Shown here: positions 10,375 through 22,029 of the stretch, in pieces | How positions within the stretch are numbered: position 1 is the first letter of the stretch | Layout of the letters: each line of letters begins with the position of its first letter | Origin: Prinsepia uniflora | Lineage: Eukaryota; Streptophyta; Magnoliopsida; Rosales; Rosaceae | Assembly: GCA_032719365.1 (NCBI GenBank) | Contig: CM064862.1 | Coordinates: 1,500,501-1,564,500 of the forward strand | Direction: 5' to 3' | Length of the DNA stretch: 64,000 nt | Program-made: the position numbers and the translations under genes | The notes under the pieces: generated by a model | Databases searched by the model: none | What the model saw: only the letters and a program-made list of their open reading frames with translations | What the model was told of the DNA's origin: nothing

Positions 10375-13300
10375 TGTCAGGACCCACCCCGGTTTCACCC
10401 CGAAACCCGAGGTAAATCCCGCTCCCATCTGACTCCCCGACACCTAAATTCAAGTAAGACTCACTCGAACCCAGTCAGACGCAGGAGTAATTACAAAATA
10501 TCCCAACCTTATCGTTTACAGAGCATAGCACTAAATTACAAGGAAAATAAAAACCGATAAAGTACACGCACACAGAAGCCTTTAAACTCTTCTAGGATCC
10601 CTCACGTCCCTTCTATGCCTCAGACTCTGCCTCGACGTCAAGACCCCGCGCTAGCTCCACAACCTGGAGGGCAATTTAAAACAGAAAATGTGAGTGGACC
10701 AGAAGGTACAAAAGTTCAAAAACCATTTTATAAGAAAACCGAGTTTAACCCTCCGTTTTGAAACCACATGCATAACCAACAGTTATGAACACAGTTATAA
10801 AATAATCATTATAAAACATCATAAAAACAGAAACACTATAAAATATCATAAGAAACCATAGCATGAGTATCAGAAACCGTATCAAAAACCATAAACACCA
10901 AATCATCATTTTCCCGATCAAACCTGCTGGACCTATCCGAGTCTTTAAACTCCCGAGTCTTTAAACTCAATCCAGGCCTTAATAATATCCGAGTCTTTAA
11001 ACTCCCGAGTCTTTAAACTCAAGGCCTACGGGGGAAAATCAATATATATCCGAGTCTTTAAACTCCCGAGTCTTTAAACTCAATCCGGGTCTTTAAACCC
11101 AATCCGGCCGGTCCCCCGTCACATATATCCGGGTCTTTAAACCCAATATCCAGATCCAGCAAATCCAATCTCAAAATCATTTGAAAACCATTTACCAATC
11201 CATATCCAAACCCGAATCCGGAAAAATATCCATTTTCATACCAAAACCCCATGTAATCACAAATCACCTTTCATAACCCATTTATCATTATCAGAAAACC
11301 TTTATCGGTGGAAATCCCCAAATGTGACATCAAAATCCGAAAACCAACATTTTCTCGAAAAACGTGCCAAAACCGTCTTTTTCTCGAAAAACGTGCAAAC
11401 ACATAAAATCATCACTTCATATTCAATAAACATAGATTCATAGGTAAAACCATGAAATACGTATATAAAAACAGTTATGCATGCTCGAGTTTAAGGAAAG
11501 GGTCCACTCACAGTACTGAGCCCTACTCGCGTCCCGAACGTCCAGCCCGTTCCTCGGCTTCCTCGGGAAATCCCGATCCTGTCAAACACCGTCAAATTAC
11601 GTCACTAATACATCTACCAACACTCACCTAAATTCCCTCAAAAATCCCCGAACCGAAGACCTAGAACCCCGGGACCCTAAACCTTCACCCTCGCGGAACC
11701 GAACTCATACGATGTCCGATTAACCCGAAACCAACTCCATTGAACTCACCACAACTCCTAGACCAAAAGTCAAGTTGACTGTTTCTCCCAGAACCGCCGT
11801 ACGCGCCTCCACGCGCCGCCCAAAGTGGCTGCGCGTGGCCCCACGCGCCAGCTACAGTACCACCTTCAACCCGTGCTGAACCGGCCGTCGCAGGCTGAAC
11901 CGGCGAGACAGGATCTCCGCCGTCCGGCCACCAATTCAGCCCCTTCTTTCACCTGCAGCTTCGTCCTGACCAACCCTATCGATTCCCCAACTCTGTTCAC
12001 CTCGACACTGTCCCTAACCCGTCAACTAAGCTCAAAACCAGACGGCTAAATGTCCCCCTGTTTCACGACTCCTCAACTCCGGTCACCTCCCGTCACGGTG
12101 GTGACACCAGACGGTCCCTAAGACCTCACTGAATCTAGACCAACACCCCTATACCGTCGACTCAGCCCCTACCTACACGACTCGCCGTTTGAACCCACGG
12201 CCAAAATAGAGTACTGAAGGTCCCTCCGTCGTGCCCTCCACCACCGTGCACCACCCATCACGGCAGCACACTCAACCGATTCCTAGGACCCTCAGGAGTC
12301 TCACCCTAACCTCCAACTCCCTCGACTCTAGCCCTAGACTCACGACTTTCAAATTGAATTTTCACGGCAAAACAGAGCAAAGAAACCTTACCCTTCGATT
12401 GCAGCTCCGCCGTGCGCACTGCCGCCTACCACGGTGGTCGTTGGACTCCTTGCAGTCTCCTCAGCCTCCCCTGGCCTTGGTTTGCCTCGCCTCACGGCGT
12501 AGCCACCACCTCAACCTCACAGCTCCCTGTTTCCCCCCAAAATTCCTCCACACCTCCGCCGTGCCGCCGTGCACGATTGCACCACAAATTCACGGCCACC
12601 AGCTCCGCCTTGCCTCACTGTCACTCTCACAACTCGCTAATCACTCGCCCTTGCACCCAGATCGATCGATTGATCCCAGACTTTCACCCTCTGTTCTCTG
12701 TGTTTGTCGAAGAACCACACACACGATCACACGGGTTCACCCAAATAGTTAGGACCGTGAACACACAGGATTCCACCAGAATCCTCTAGTCCTTCAACAC
12801 GTGTCACCATCCCTTCAAACTTTATCCCATCTGCTTAAACCCCAGCCGTCCATTCCTTTCTCTCTGCACAAATCCCCATAAACCCAAAAAGACTAAAATA
12901 CCCTTCTGTTTAACCCATTTTTACGGTTCTACCGAAACTTCCTAGACCCGTAACCTTCGCCTCGTAAGTCCGATGAACACGTGTCACCTGTCATCGAACT
13001 CAGGACGACAAGAACTATCTAACCATCCTAGGTCAACCTACCAAAACCCAATTATACAAAAAGTCAACTTTTCCCCCTATTTTACCAAAATTACGATAAT
13101 ACCCTCGACCTTCCGAACATCACAACTTCCTCCTCAGATGTCGGAATCAAACCTACCACATGTCTACGGGTTCATGACGTCCGAAACTACGTCCTGGTCA
13201 CTGGTCAATCCCCAACTGGCCACCCGAACTAAAAGTCAACATTTTTGCCCGAAGCAGGGGGCAAAATCGTCATTCTAGGTTCCCGGACCCCTCGGGACCA

Positions 13301-13375
13301 CCTAACCCCTGATTAACCTCACTAACCACACCTTAATCACTCTACTAATCCCAATTCTCGGGACGGGTTGTTACA
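10375..13375 (-). repeat. 5' LTR of TR-GAG-like copy 1
   Basis: 3001 bp and the partner of 5836-8836. On the minus strand it starts TGTAACAACCCGTCCC at 13375 and ends GGGTCCTGACA at 10375, next to the primer binding site. A GAGTCTTTAAACTC array is at about 10930-11150 and the GC-rich block at about 11798-11850. Confidence 0.95.
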
Positions 13376-13984
13376 CTGGAGATGGTAATGGTAAATATGG
13401 ATTAATGAATCTATGAAATGGCTTTTCGGTTGGATTTGTGTTTATGTGGTAAAAATGGATTATTGGTTATTGAAATGGTATTTCGGGTCGGGGACCCTAA
13501 ATGGTTTTGGATTTATGGATTTATGGATTTATGTTTATGGCTTTGGGCAGTGGTCCACATGGTTTTGTATGTCTGTATGTGGTATTCCACAATTTTGGGC
13601 TGAGTTCCCACACTTGGTTTTGAGTTACGGTTTTTGGGCTAAGGCCCTAATGGCTTGATTGAACAAACGTTTTGGTTACTGGTATTCGTGGCATGCATAC
13701 GTTTTATTGGAGGGTATAAATGTTGTATAACTGTGTTTAATGAACTTAATGATTTTCGTCCACTCACAGCTTTTGTTGGTTTTAATGCCATTCAGGTTGA
13801 TTACTGATGCGACTGCAGCAGAGACTGGGACATTACACGCCTCCTCCATCGATCCTTGCGCACTCTGGAAGCCTCGTTTGGGCAGTGACTTTTGGTTATC
13901 CCTTGTCTGACACCCCTTGTTGAACGGGAGCATGGCACATTCCACGGTAATCCCGGGGGGATTGGGATGGGTCCTGTCACCAAA

Positions 13985-14500
13985 GGTACTCCGACGCCCA
14001 AGTCAGTGGTCGGTCTAAGGTGTAGAGTGGGTGGTGGAAAGTATACTGTAAAAGTAGTAGTGAACAATAAATTTCTTAGTTACCTTTGTACGACAAATGG
14101 ACCCCCTTTGTACGGGTGTGGTGAATATAATATTTTTATTTTCCCGATGTGGGACAAATGTCAATTCGCTGTGGGACTGACACGTAGAGGTGCCATCCAG
14201 ACCCGACTAGTTTTTTTTCGCATGAGTGGGCCTGGATCCCTTGGGCTTGTGCTAGGCGGCAGTATTGGGCCAATCGGTTGGTCTAGGCCGACTCACTGAC
14301 CGACAGGGGGCTGGGCCTCTAGAGTCGGCCAGTGGCATGGTGTCAGAAGAGGGCTAGGCCTCTAGGTCGGTCTGGGCCGACATGCCGAGCTGGGTAGAGG
14401 GCTGGGCCTCCAAGATTGGTCCGAATTGGTACTGTTTTGGCAATGGGCTGGGACTGTAGTCAGTATGGGCTTCAAGCTCGGTCTGAGCCGATATGGTATG
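13985..14500. other. Unclassified repeat-like DNA, right half of 2881-3240
   Basis: Starts with GGTACTCCGACGCCCAAG right after the CCAAA duplication, continuing the sequence broken at 3240. It contains several GGGCTnGGCCTC-like tracts (14290-14480). No coding potential was seen. It could be an LTR remnant of another family, but no matching partner was found in the window. Confidence 0.4.
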
Positions 14501-14509
14501 AACACACAC

Positions 14510-14736
14510 AATCATACTAGCCATTATGATCGTACAAGATTATATACTACCAACAGAATACACATACTACCTTGGATGCTAAGAAATCTCAATTAACAGC
14601 TTTAACGGTATTCCTAACTAACTCTATCTTCTCTAACAGATTGTGTGAGTTGTCCGTCACAACTCAGTGATCTTACACGTGTAATAAGTTAATTATCAGC
14701 TGTATTGCAGCTCTATCGAGGTCTGATGCATTACAC
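14510..14736 (-). repeat. Truncated 3' LTR of minus-strand Copia
   Basis: On the minus strand, the purine-rich tract GCTTGCGGGGGCATATTG next to the pol stop is followed by TGTAATGCATCAGACC at about 14736, taken as the LTR start. The LTR runs for about 220 bp before merging with unclassified sequence; its far end is not identifiable. Confidence 0.55.
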
Positions 14737-14739
14737 TAT

Positions 14740-16929
14740 CAATATGCCCCCGCAAGCTGATGAAGAAGATGCTTCGAGCATCAAATTGGAAGAATATAAG
14801 TAGAAGAGATCATTATACAAAGACTTGGTGAAGATATCTACAATTTGGTCGCTTGAGGGATGTGTTGAACATTGAGATGGCCTCGAACTACTTTTTCTCA
14901 CAGAAAGTGGTAATCGATCTCGACATGTTTTGCTCGAGAATGAATAATTGGATAGGCACATAGGCTGGTTACAGATGTGCTGTCATAGTTGATTAGGGGA
15001 GGTTTTCGAAGTGGAACGTGTAGAGCACATAGGAGTTGTCTGATCGATGAGACTTCAGCAGCAGTAATAGCTAGAGCACAATACTCGTATTCAGTGCTGG
15101 ATCGAGAATCAGTAGTCTGTTTCTTGGAAATCCAAGAAATAGGGTTTTCACCAGGTAGGCAACCACCCTCGTGGTAGACCGTCTATCATTGGGATCTCGT
15201 GCAGTGTAGGCAATTAAGTCCAAGGAACCAGACTTGAATGAGATTCCTAGATGGGGAGTACCTTTTAGATATCTGAGAATTCATTTAACTACCATAAAGT
15301 GAGATTCTAATGGAGTGTGCATATATTGGCAGACTTGATTCACAAAGAATACTATATCAGGTCTTGTGAAAGTCAAATATTGCAAGGCACCTACAATGCT
15401 CCTGTAATTTGTTGGATTGTCGTACAAGAGGACATCATCTTTCTTTAGCCTTGAACCATGGACACTTGGTGTTCCAACTACAGAACTGTCAAGCATTTAT
15501 GTCTTGGTTAGCAGATCAGTTGTATACTTTGATTGAGAAATGAAGAGACTAGTTGAAGTGTATTCAATCTGGAGTCCTAGAAAGTAATGCAGCCTACCAA
15601 GATCTTTCATGTCAAAGGCAGTAGTCAAGGATGAAACAACTTCTGAGATAGCATCATCATTGCTTCTTATAAGTATGATGTCATATAGAAGGAGAACAAT
15701 TAGAGCATAAGGAGTTTTCTTGACAAAGAGGGAAGAATCTACCCAAGTGGTCTGAAAATCTAGTTCAGGTAGGAAACTTGTAAATTTTTCATTCCATGCT
15801 CGAGGGGCCTCTTTCAGGCCATAAAAGGGCTTTTGTAACTTGCACACATAATTTGGAAACATGGGATCCTCAAAACCTGGAGATTGGGACATATAAATTT
15901 CCTCCTTGTGCTCACCATGTAAGAAGGCATTCTTAACATCTAGGTTCTAAGGTTCCACCAAAACTAAGCAGCTAAAGAAAGTACCAATTTAACAGTGGTG
16001 GTTTTAACTACTGGAATGAATGTTTCACCATAATCAAGCCATTCCTCTTGACTAAAGCCCTTGGCAACTAATCTTGATTTATGTCTTGCAACAATCCTAT
16101 TAGAATTCTTCTTGATTTTATATACCAATTTGCAACCAACTAATTTTTTTGAGAAAGGATGAGGAACTATCCTGACTATAAAGAGCATTAATACCTTCTT
16201 GCATTGCATGTTGCCAGATTGGACTAGTAGAGGCTGTTTTGAAGGAGGTAGGCTCAACTTAAGTGAGATAAATTTCAAAAGAGGAAGTTAGGCAGACCAA
16301 AGATCCTTAGGCTTGACAATCCAATTTTTGGACCTTGTTTGTATTGGATGCATGTTGACACATGTGATTGGTAATACAATCTCCAAAAGTTGGGGCTGAA
16401 AATCATTGTCTATGTTGTTGCTAGGATGCATATATGATGAATAAGATTTTTTGGTCTCCAGAGTATCTGAGGTATTTGCTCGAGTTTTTGTCAAATTGTG
16501 TGAATGTACTGGTGAATCTGAAAGTGATATAGAAGAGAAGTGTACCTCACTGTCTTCACTAGGAACAGAATTCACAGAGCCCTGAATGGACTGAGTATGA
16601 GTGGGATGAAGTTGAAACAAGGAGGGAAAGGTAGAACAAGGTATAGAGGATGGTATGGGACTAGAATTCTGAGGAGTGATGGTTTGAGATGAAAGAGCAA
16701 GACTAAAGTGAGAAAACTGGTATTCATCAAATAAGACATGCCTAGAAACAAAAGTTCTTTGTGACATAGGATCATGACAGATGTTCCCTTTATATTTTTC
16801 AGCATATACTAGGAAAATGCATTTCTTTGTTTTAGGTTGTAATTTGGTATTGTTGTATCGACGAAGCAAAGGAAAACAGGAGCAGCCAAAAACTTTTAGA
16901 TGAGTAATGGGAGGCAATGTAATGAACAA
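14740..16929 (-). pseudogene. Copia pol relic (post-integrase region, RT, RNase H)
   Basis: Read on the minus strand from 16929: the segment after integrase (HLKVFGCSCFPLL, then FVSRHVLFDE), a Ser/Pro-rich linker, the RT start (SRLVAKGFSQEE..DYGETF.PV), the RT core (KLQKPFYGLKEAPRAW), FDMKDLGRLHYFLGLQIEY, TRPDIVFFVNQVCQ, and an RNase H tail ending in VDIFTKSLYNDLF. Frame breaks occur near 16285, 15960 and 15496. The catalytic YVDD box reads LLLYDIIL, so two residues including one catalytic Asp are missing (around 15690). Gag, protease and the integrase core are absent. It is a dead element, related to the fragment at 1552-2439. Confidence 0.92.
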
Positions 16930-17327
16930 ACATTATAAAATCCACCATCATTGTAATAAGTAGATTAATTGAAATTAAGAATTGAACCCTTTGAAAATAT
17001 GAAGTAACTAATTACATTTTAGAAATATATATAATTAAGAAGAAAATTAGCAAAATAAAAAAATAAGGTAAAATATGTTTAAAATTCTATATTTTTTTAT
17101 ATGTATATGATAAATTGGTATAGTATCACGTATAACGTACATATTACATAAAAATTTAGTACAAAATCAAAAGAGAAAGTAAACAAATTATGCATAGCAA
17201 ATAAAAAATTTATATATATATATTACACTATAATAAATATCTAAAATATTTTATATATTTTATATAGAAAATAAATAAAAATGAGTGGGGCCCAGGCCCC
17301 CCGGGGCCCTAGCTAGCTCCGCCTCTG
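16930..17327. mobile_element. Possible terminal fragment of a hAT-type DNA transposon
   Basis: The end at 17327, read on the minus strand, is CAGAGGCGGAGCTAGCTAGG followed by a GGGCCCC-rich tract, a terminal sequence common to plant hAT elements. The rest is AT-rich with no coding potential. No opposite terminus or 8-bp duplication was found, so the assignment rests on one end only. Confidence 0.4.
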
Positions 17328-18139
17328 ACACTGTAGGAAGAAAAAACTAATTAACGAGTATCTCAACAAATAATTACAGTAGGTGTCCAATTAAAAGCTA
17401 GGCTAAATGGTTGAAATCGTCTTGGAACTTTACCTTAATTTTAGCAACTGTCTTTATATTTCATTAGTAGTGTTATTCGTCTCTGAATTTTACCTTAATA
17501 TTTGTGTTAGTCCCTCTATCTGTTTCGCAAACGAATTCCATTAAATAAAAGGGAACTATCAAGTCAAGTGTGTTTCACGTGATTTTTTTAACGGAATTTG
17601 TTTGAAAAATTATATGAAGGTATTAATGAAAATATTAAGATCAAATTCAAGAACGGGAGATACTATATATTGAAGTATAATGACGGTCATTAAAATTATG
17701 ATAAAATTTAATAACAATTGCAACTATTTGGTATAAAATCAAATATAAGGCTAATTTTGTTCACAAATCTTTTATTTAGGCTTAGTTACAGCAAATCATA
17801 TATATATATATATATATATATATACTCTCCACATGCAATTTCATTCTCGCCTCTGAACTCCAAGGGAGATTTTTTTTACCTTCAACATTGTCCCTATACT
17901 TCCACTCTACATTCTATTTTCATTAACTACGTGCTTCGTCAATTTTTCTGCTGATCTTGCGTCACAGTACTTTCCTATCAAAAGCGTAGCAACCTTCAAT
18001 CAAGCTTCCATCACATATTACTCTATAAAGTATCATTTTTATTGAAACTTGCCATATAAATAAGTGTTCATACTTGTCTAAACTACGGTGAAATAGATTG
18101 AAAAATATAATACATTTTCAAAAAACAATCAAATATGGA
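17328..18139. other. AT-rich intergenic DNA
   Basis: No gene. It contains a dinucleotide AT run at about 17798-17824. From about 17985 it is one copy of a dispersed duplication whose other copy is at about 20020-20260. Confidence 0.6.
17798..17824. repeat. (AT)n microsatellite
   Basis: About 13 uninterrupted AT dinucleotides. Confidence 0.95.
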
Positions 18140-18557
18140 TCATTCACATTTAACTACATTCGTCAAGTTTTCCATTCATCTAACCCTTAAAGTGACACAT
18201 GTCAAATTTTTGACACTTGTCACTTTAATGGTCACATTTAATTTATTTTTAGGAATCCCAAAGTGACACATGTCAGGTTTTCCATCCATCTAACCCTCAA
18301 TGTGACCATCCACATTTAATTGATTTTTAGGAATTCCGAAAATATCCTTCTGATTTTTGCCACATCAGTTGTTGATTAGGTAAAATTTTTGACACGTGTC
18401 ACGTTAGTGGTCAGATGGATGGAAAATCTGACGGATGTAGTTAAATGTAGGTGGTCAGATAGGTTGGGTGGTTATTTGAAAATTTTGATAATTCAAATAT
18501 GAGTCTGTGGTGAGTCTTATAGTTTAGAGTCTTTTATATAATTCTTCCATGAAATAT
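18140..18557. mobile_element. MITE-like insertion with internal inverted repeats
   Basis: The left part (ACATTTAACTACATTCGTCA then TTTTCCATTCATCT) recurs inverted near 18405-18460 (AGATGGATGGAAAATCTGAC then GGATGTAGTTAAATG). The insertion is bracketed by ATATGGA at 18133-18139 and 18558-18564. The paralogous stretch at 20170-20240 runs straight from the left flank to the right flank without this ~420 bp, which acts as a near-empty site. No coding potential. Terminal inverted repeats are imperfect and the family is not named. Confidence 0.65.
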
Positions 18558-18776
18558 ATATGGACGGTAATAATCAAATTACTTCAATATATTTTTTAGA
18601 TGGATTGCTCAGATTATAAGATTATATCGTCAAAAAGTGAGCAACTATGACGAAAATCATATATTGTTCATTAGTCGTCATTGACAAGGTGAGATTTAGT
18701 GACGGTTCTGTTGCTAGTGCTCGAGAGTAAGCTTCACACTATTAACTAGTGACAAAATTGCGTCCATGATGTTGCG

Positions 18777-18862
18777 ATGTGGGACATTTTTCTCACATCT
18801 CAACCCCATTGGCACTCTAGATAGGGGGCGGGTTGAGATGTGAGGAAAATGTCCCACATCGA
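18777..18862. repeat. Short inverted repeat (TRIM/LTR-like ends head to head)
   Basis: GATGTGGGACATTTTTCTCA (from 18777) is mirrored by TGAGGAAAATGTCCCACATC (to about 18862), with a ~20-bp spacer. TGTCCCACATCG is a typical start of small plant LTRs (TRIM type). Confidence 0.7.
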
Positions 18863-19080
18863 AAAAACACGACTATAATTTGCGCATTATATGATTTTGG
18901 GCTATTCTCACTATAGTCAATTGGTTTTGAGATGAAATCTCAACTTCTTACATAATATCATAGCAGAGTTATCCCAATTGAAGCACAGTTTCAATTTGTG
19001 TCTTATATGATCTTGAACTCCTTTCTTCATTGCCAATTAATTTTACGATGAAACCTCAACTTCTTACTCATATAGCCTAA
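18850..19080 (+). repeat. Decayed TRIM-like LTR fragments in tandem
   Basis: After TGTCCCACATCG the sequence runs to CTCAACTTCTTACATAATATC, then a degenerate primer-site-like ATCATAGCAGAG. A second diverged copy (TTATATGATCTTGAACTC ... AACCTCAACTTCTTAC) follows at about 18980-19065. No coding sequence. Confidence 0.45.
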
Positions 19081-20700
19081 TTTATACTAATATTTCACAT
19101 CTTGATGGGTCTTAATGGGCACTATCGGCCTGATCGACAAACCTAGAAGCTACAATTAAAATAATGTTCCATATTTTACTAGGTACTAATTAATTTACAA
19201 CCGTGTGGCCTACAACTCAATAATGATGAGTAGTTGCTGCTATATTGCATAAATGACTTTGAACATTCCCAAGTCGTTGTGAGTATTCAATAATATAGGA
19301 TGACATATTTGTTATATTCATGCATATCGTCAACAAGAAATCACCATCATGCTAGCTACGATGTGGTTTCTGATTAATTAATATATACAATTTGCAAGAA
19401 TTGTTGGTAGCTTAGTCTTTCATAGAAGTGACCGGCAAGTTCACACCACAGTGAACTTACATTAATAACGACGAAGACGACGACTTAATGCTATTCAAAG
19501 TCATGTACATATGAAACAAAACCATATATCATTTTTCATTACGTTATTAGTAGCTCATTATCCAATAGAAAAATTAAAAAATAAATAAAGAAATCATACT
19601 GTTTACACCCAAAAACATGAAAATTAACATTATGCACATGTACTTGTATATTTTTTGTAATTTGATACAATAATATTAAATATCAGAAATTATTGCTGAG
19701 TATCGATTTCACTTTTTACTGAAATTAAACTAAAGATTTAGTTCCCACATATTACACATTTAAGCGAATAAAAATACTACTAAACCATACGTACAACACT
19801 TTGTTCACAGCATACACAAATTGGGCAACTAACCGGGTGTACAAGAAGGATTTGTTTACATTTGGAAGAGGAAATGTCAAAATATCCAGCTAGCTAGATG
19901 AGTTTATATTATTAAGGTGATCGATCTAACAATAGATCTTCTTCTTCAATGCACAACACTTTTATATCAAAAGGCTTAACAAACCTCAATCTAGCTAAAC
20001 TCCGGTCGATTCCAGAGATTTGAAATTAAGCTTCCATTAATTAATAAAGAAAAATATTGTTATATTATACTACTCATTAAAGTATCATCTATATCGCAAC
20101 TCACCATATATATAAATATATAAAGAAGTATTTAGCTATCTAAACCACGGTCAAATATATAGACAGAAAAATACAACAGTTTCAAAAAATAATAAAATAT
20201 CGATAATCAAATGACTTTGTTATTTAGATGGATTGCTCGATTTACGTGATTGTATATATTGAGGACCGGAAGTAAATCGAAATGAATAGATAGCAATGTA
20301 TTAACTTAGTTAACTATTATAATTAGTTAGCATTAATTTAAACGCTCTTGTTGAATCCACATCAATAACTACAAAATAAAATAGAATGGCAATAACTACC
20401 GAGTAAGTTTTTGGTACTGATCCGTTTATTACAACATAAAATTTGCATAAAATAATATGATATCGATGATGGATCGTGATCGCCTTCAAATCGTAGCGCA
20501 GGCATTTGCTATCTTAGTCATAGCATCCCCAAACTGCCAACTGTATTGAAATTTTCTATTAATACTTGGATTACAGTCCCCTGAAACAATAATTAATATA
20601 TAATTAACCCATATAGTAATACTTATTGTACAATTCTCCTAATCAAAATCGTATGAATTCATACAAATTCAAATTGTGTGTTGCGGCTTGCATTAAACAA
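19081..20700. other. AT-rich intergenic DNA, no gene seen
   Basis: No convincing reading frame or element ends. About 20020-20260 is the second copy of the dispersed duplication also seen around 17985-18125 plus 18565-18640 (shared TTTAGATGGATTGCTC). Confidence 0.5.
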
Positions 20701-20731
20701 GTAATTAAATATGTGATGCATATATATATAT

Positions 20732-20896
20732 ATATATAATATAGGACAATATTTGCATCTCACCTTGTTAGTACGTAGCTCCTTATACTATCCTTTCGAT
20801 TTATCAAATTGTCTTTATATATATAATATAGGACAATATTTGCATCTCACGTTGTTAGTACGTAGCTCCTTATACCATCCTTTCGATTTATCAAAG
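20732..20896. repeat. Tandem duplication, unit about 83 bp
   Basis: Two adjacent copies of a block beginning TATAATATAGGACAATATTT and ending CCTTTCGATTTATCAAA, with only a few differences (CACCTT/CACGTT, ACTATCC/ACCATCC). Confidence 0.9.
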
Positions 20897-21203
20897 GTAT
20901 CATAATCAGACCCTTTTATTCTCTAAATCATTATGTTAAGATCATCTCTAGAAAAAAAATCAACAAAATGGGAGGTATCTTACTTATTCATGTATATCAA
21001 CTAAATGGAGGTACACCATGATCAAGGATCTTAATTCTTACCAAAACCATTAATTTATTTTATACATATAAATGACTAGACAATTTCCAGTATTGTTGAT
21101 TTTTTTTACAGAGAAAATATTGACATGATAATTTAGAGAGATCGATGAACAGTTTCGATTATGTTATAGGTGCGAAGACTATTCGATAAATCGAAAGAGT
21201 AAT
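20873..21203. repeat. Foldback (MITE-like) imperfect inverted repeat
   Basis: Left arm CTTTCGATTTATC ... ATTCTCTAAATCATTATG ... AAAAAAAATCAACA pairs with right-arm TGTTGATTTTTTTTAC ... CATGATAATTTAGAGAGA ... GATAAATCGAAAGA. The structure ends just before the CACTA terminus at 21211. No open reading frame. Confidence 0.65.
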
Positions 21204-21210
21204 ATATATA

Positions 21211-21226
21211 CACTACAAGAAAATTT
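21211..21226 (+). repeat. CACTA terminal inverted repeat (left)
   Basis: CACTACAAGAAAATTT is the canonical plant CACTA terminus, bound and cut by the transposase. Confidence 0.88.
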
Positions 21227-21730
21227 CCGCCACCCGATGAATTTATGCTCGACGACCTAGAAATCGTCTGTAAAAACCGTGTTACCAGACGACTTCTATT
21301 ACACCGTCAGGCAACGTTATGGCGCGGAAAAAAAAATCCGCGTTAACAAAACGATGTTACCCGACGACGACATAGTGGTTGTCGGGCAACGATACCAAAC
21401 CCGATGGATTATTATTTTAAACCATCGGGTAACACACAAGTGTTGACCGTTCATACCTAACGCTCCCAACGAATCAGGTATACGATTCGGTGCAAAGGAA
21501 TTTTTTTTGGTGCCAAGATGTTAACCTTACCCAACCCGTTTTAAAGTTTACCCAACAATGTCCATCTTTGGGTATTACAGACTTTGTCCCTAGTTACCTG
21601 ACGGTCGAGCTTGTCAGGTATACAGTTGGCGAGAAGGAATTTTGTTTTGCGCCAAGAATTTAACCTTACCCGACAGATCATTAAAATTGACCCAACGACT
21701 ATCTTCGCGGGTCAACGTCTTTCAGCATTA
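21227..21730 (+). repeat. CACTA subterminal repeat region
   Basis: Short motifs (ACCCGATG, CCCGACGAC, GTCGGGCAACG, GGTTTGGTATC-like in inverse) recur in both orientations. In this superfamily such subterminal repeats bind the element's own proteins. Confidence 0.7.
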
Positions 21731-21786
21731 AACACATCTAATCCACTCTTATTCCTCCCCAACTGAATTTTCATCATCTTTCTCAC

Positions 21787-21788
<2 letters not shown>

Positions 21789-21841
<53 letters not shown>
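21789..21841. repeat. (TC)n microsatellite
   Basis: About 26 CT dinucleotides without interruption, inside the 5' part of the CACTA element. Confidence 0.95.
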
Positions 21842-21844
<3 letters not shown>

Positions 21845-22029
21845 TCCTATATTCCCTAATATTAATTTCTCGCCAATCACATTAATTCATTTTTTCGTCA
21901 CACCATCTTCAATCAAAGGTATGTAATTAATTTGTGAGATTTTGTTATTGTTTTTTATTTTGATATATACATGTTGAAATTCTTGATTATTTGTGTGAAA
22001 ATAATGTAAGAAATTAGAAGATTTATTAA

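Larger units (their letters stand above)
5836..13375 (-). mobile_element. TR-GAG-like non-autonomous LTR retrotransposon, copy 1
   Basis: This is a complete 7.54-kb element. Two LTRs of equal length (3001 bp; 5836-8836 and 10375-13375) flank a 1538-bp internal region, and the target duplication CTGGA is perfect (5831-5835, 13376-13380). On the minus strand the LTR runs from TGTAACAACCCGTCCCGAG to GGGTGGGTCCTGACA. A tRNA-iMet-type primer site abuts the 10375 LTR and a purine tract abuts the 8836 LTR, which fixes the minus orientation. Only gag is encoded; protease, reverse transcriptase, RNase H and integrase are absent. By eye the LTRs differ at about two dozen sites (under 1%), so insertion was recent. 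Gag is broken by an internal deletion. Confidence 0.95.
3246..13979 (+). mobile_element. Solo LTR, family A, split by a nested TR-GAG-like element
   Basis: The LTR starts TGTAACGACCTGTCCCG at 3246 and ends GGGATGGGTCCTGTCA at 13979. It is flanked by the perfect 5-bp target duplication CCAAA (3241-3245 and 13980-13984). Without the insertion at 5836-13375 and one CTGGA copy it is about 3.19 kb. No internal region or second LTR flanks it, so it is a solo LTR left by LTR-LTR recombination. It contains the superfamily's features in order: two related ~165-bp blocks near the start (about 3343-3690), the GCGCGTGG block (about 4565-4615), a GGGCC-type palindrome array (5146-5510), a GACGTC/GCATC-type array (5690-5835) and the terminal part (13381-13979). 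Confidence 0.93.
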
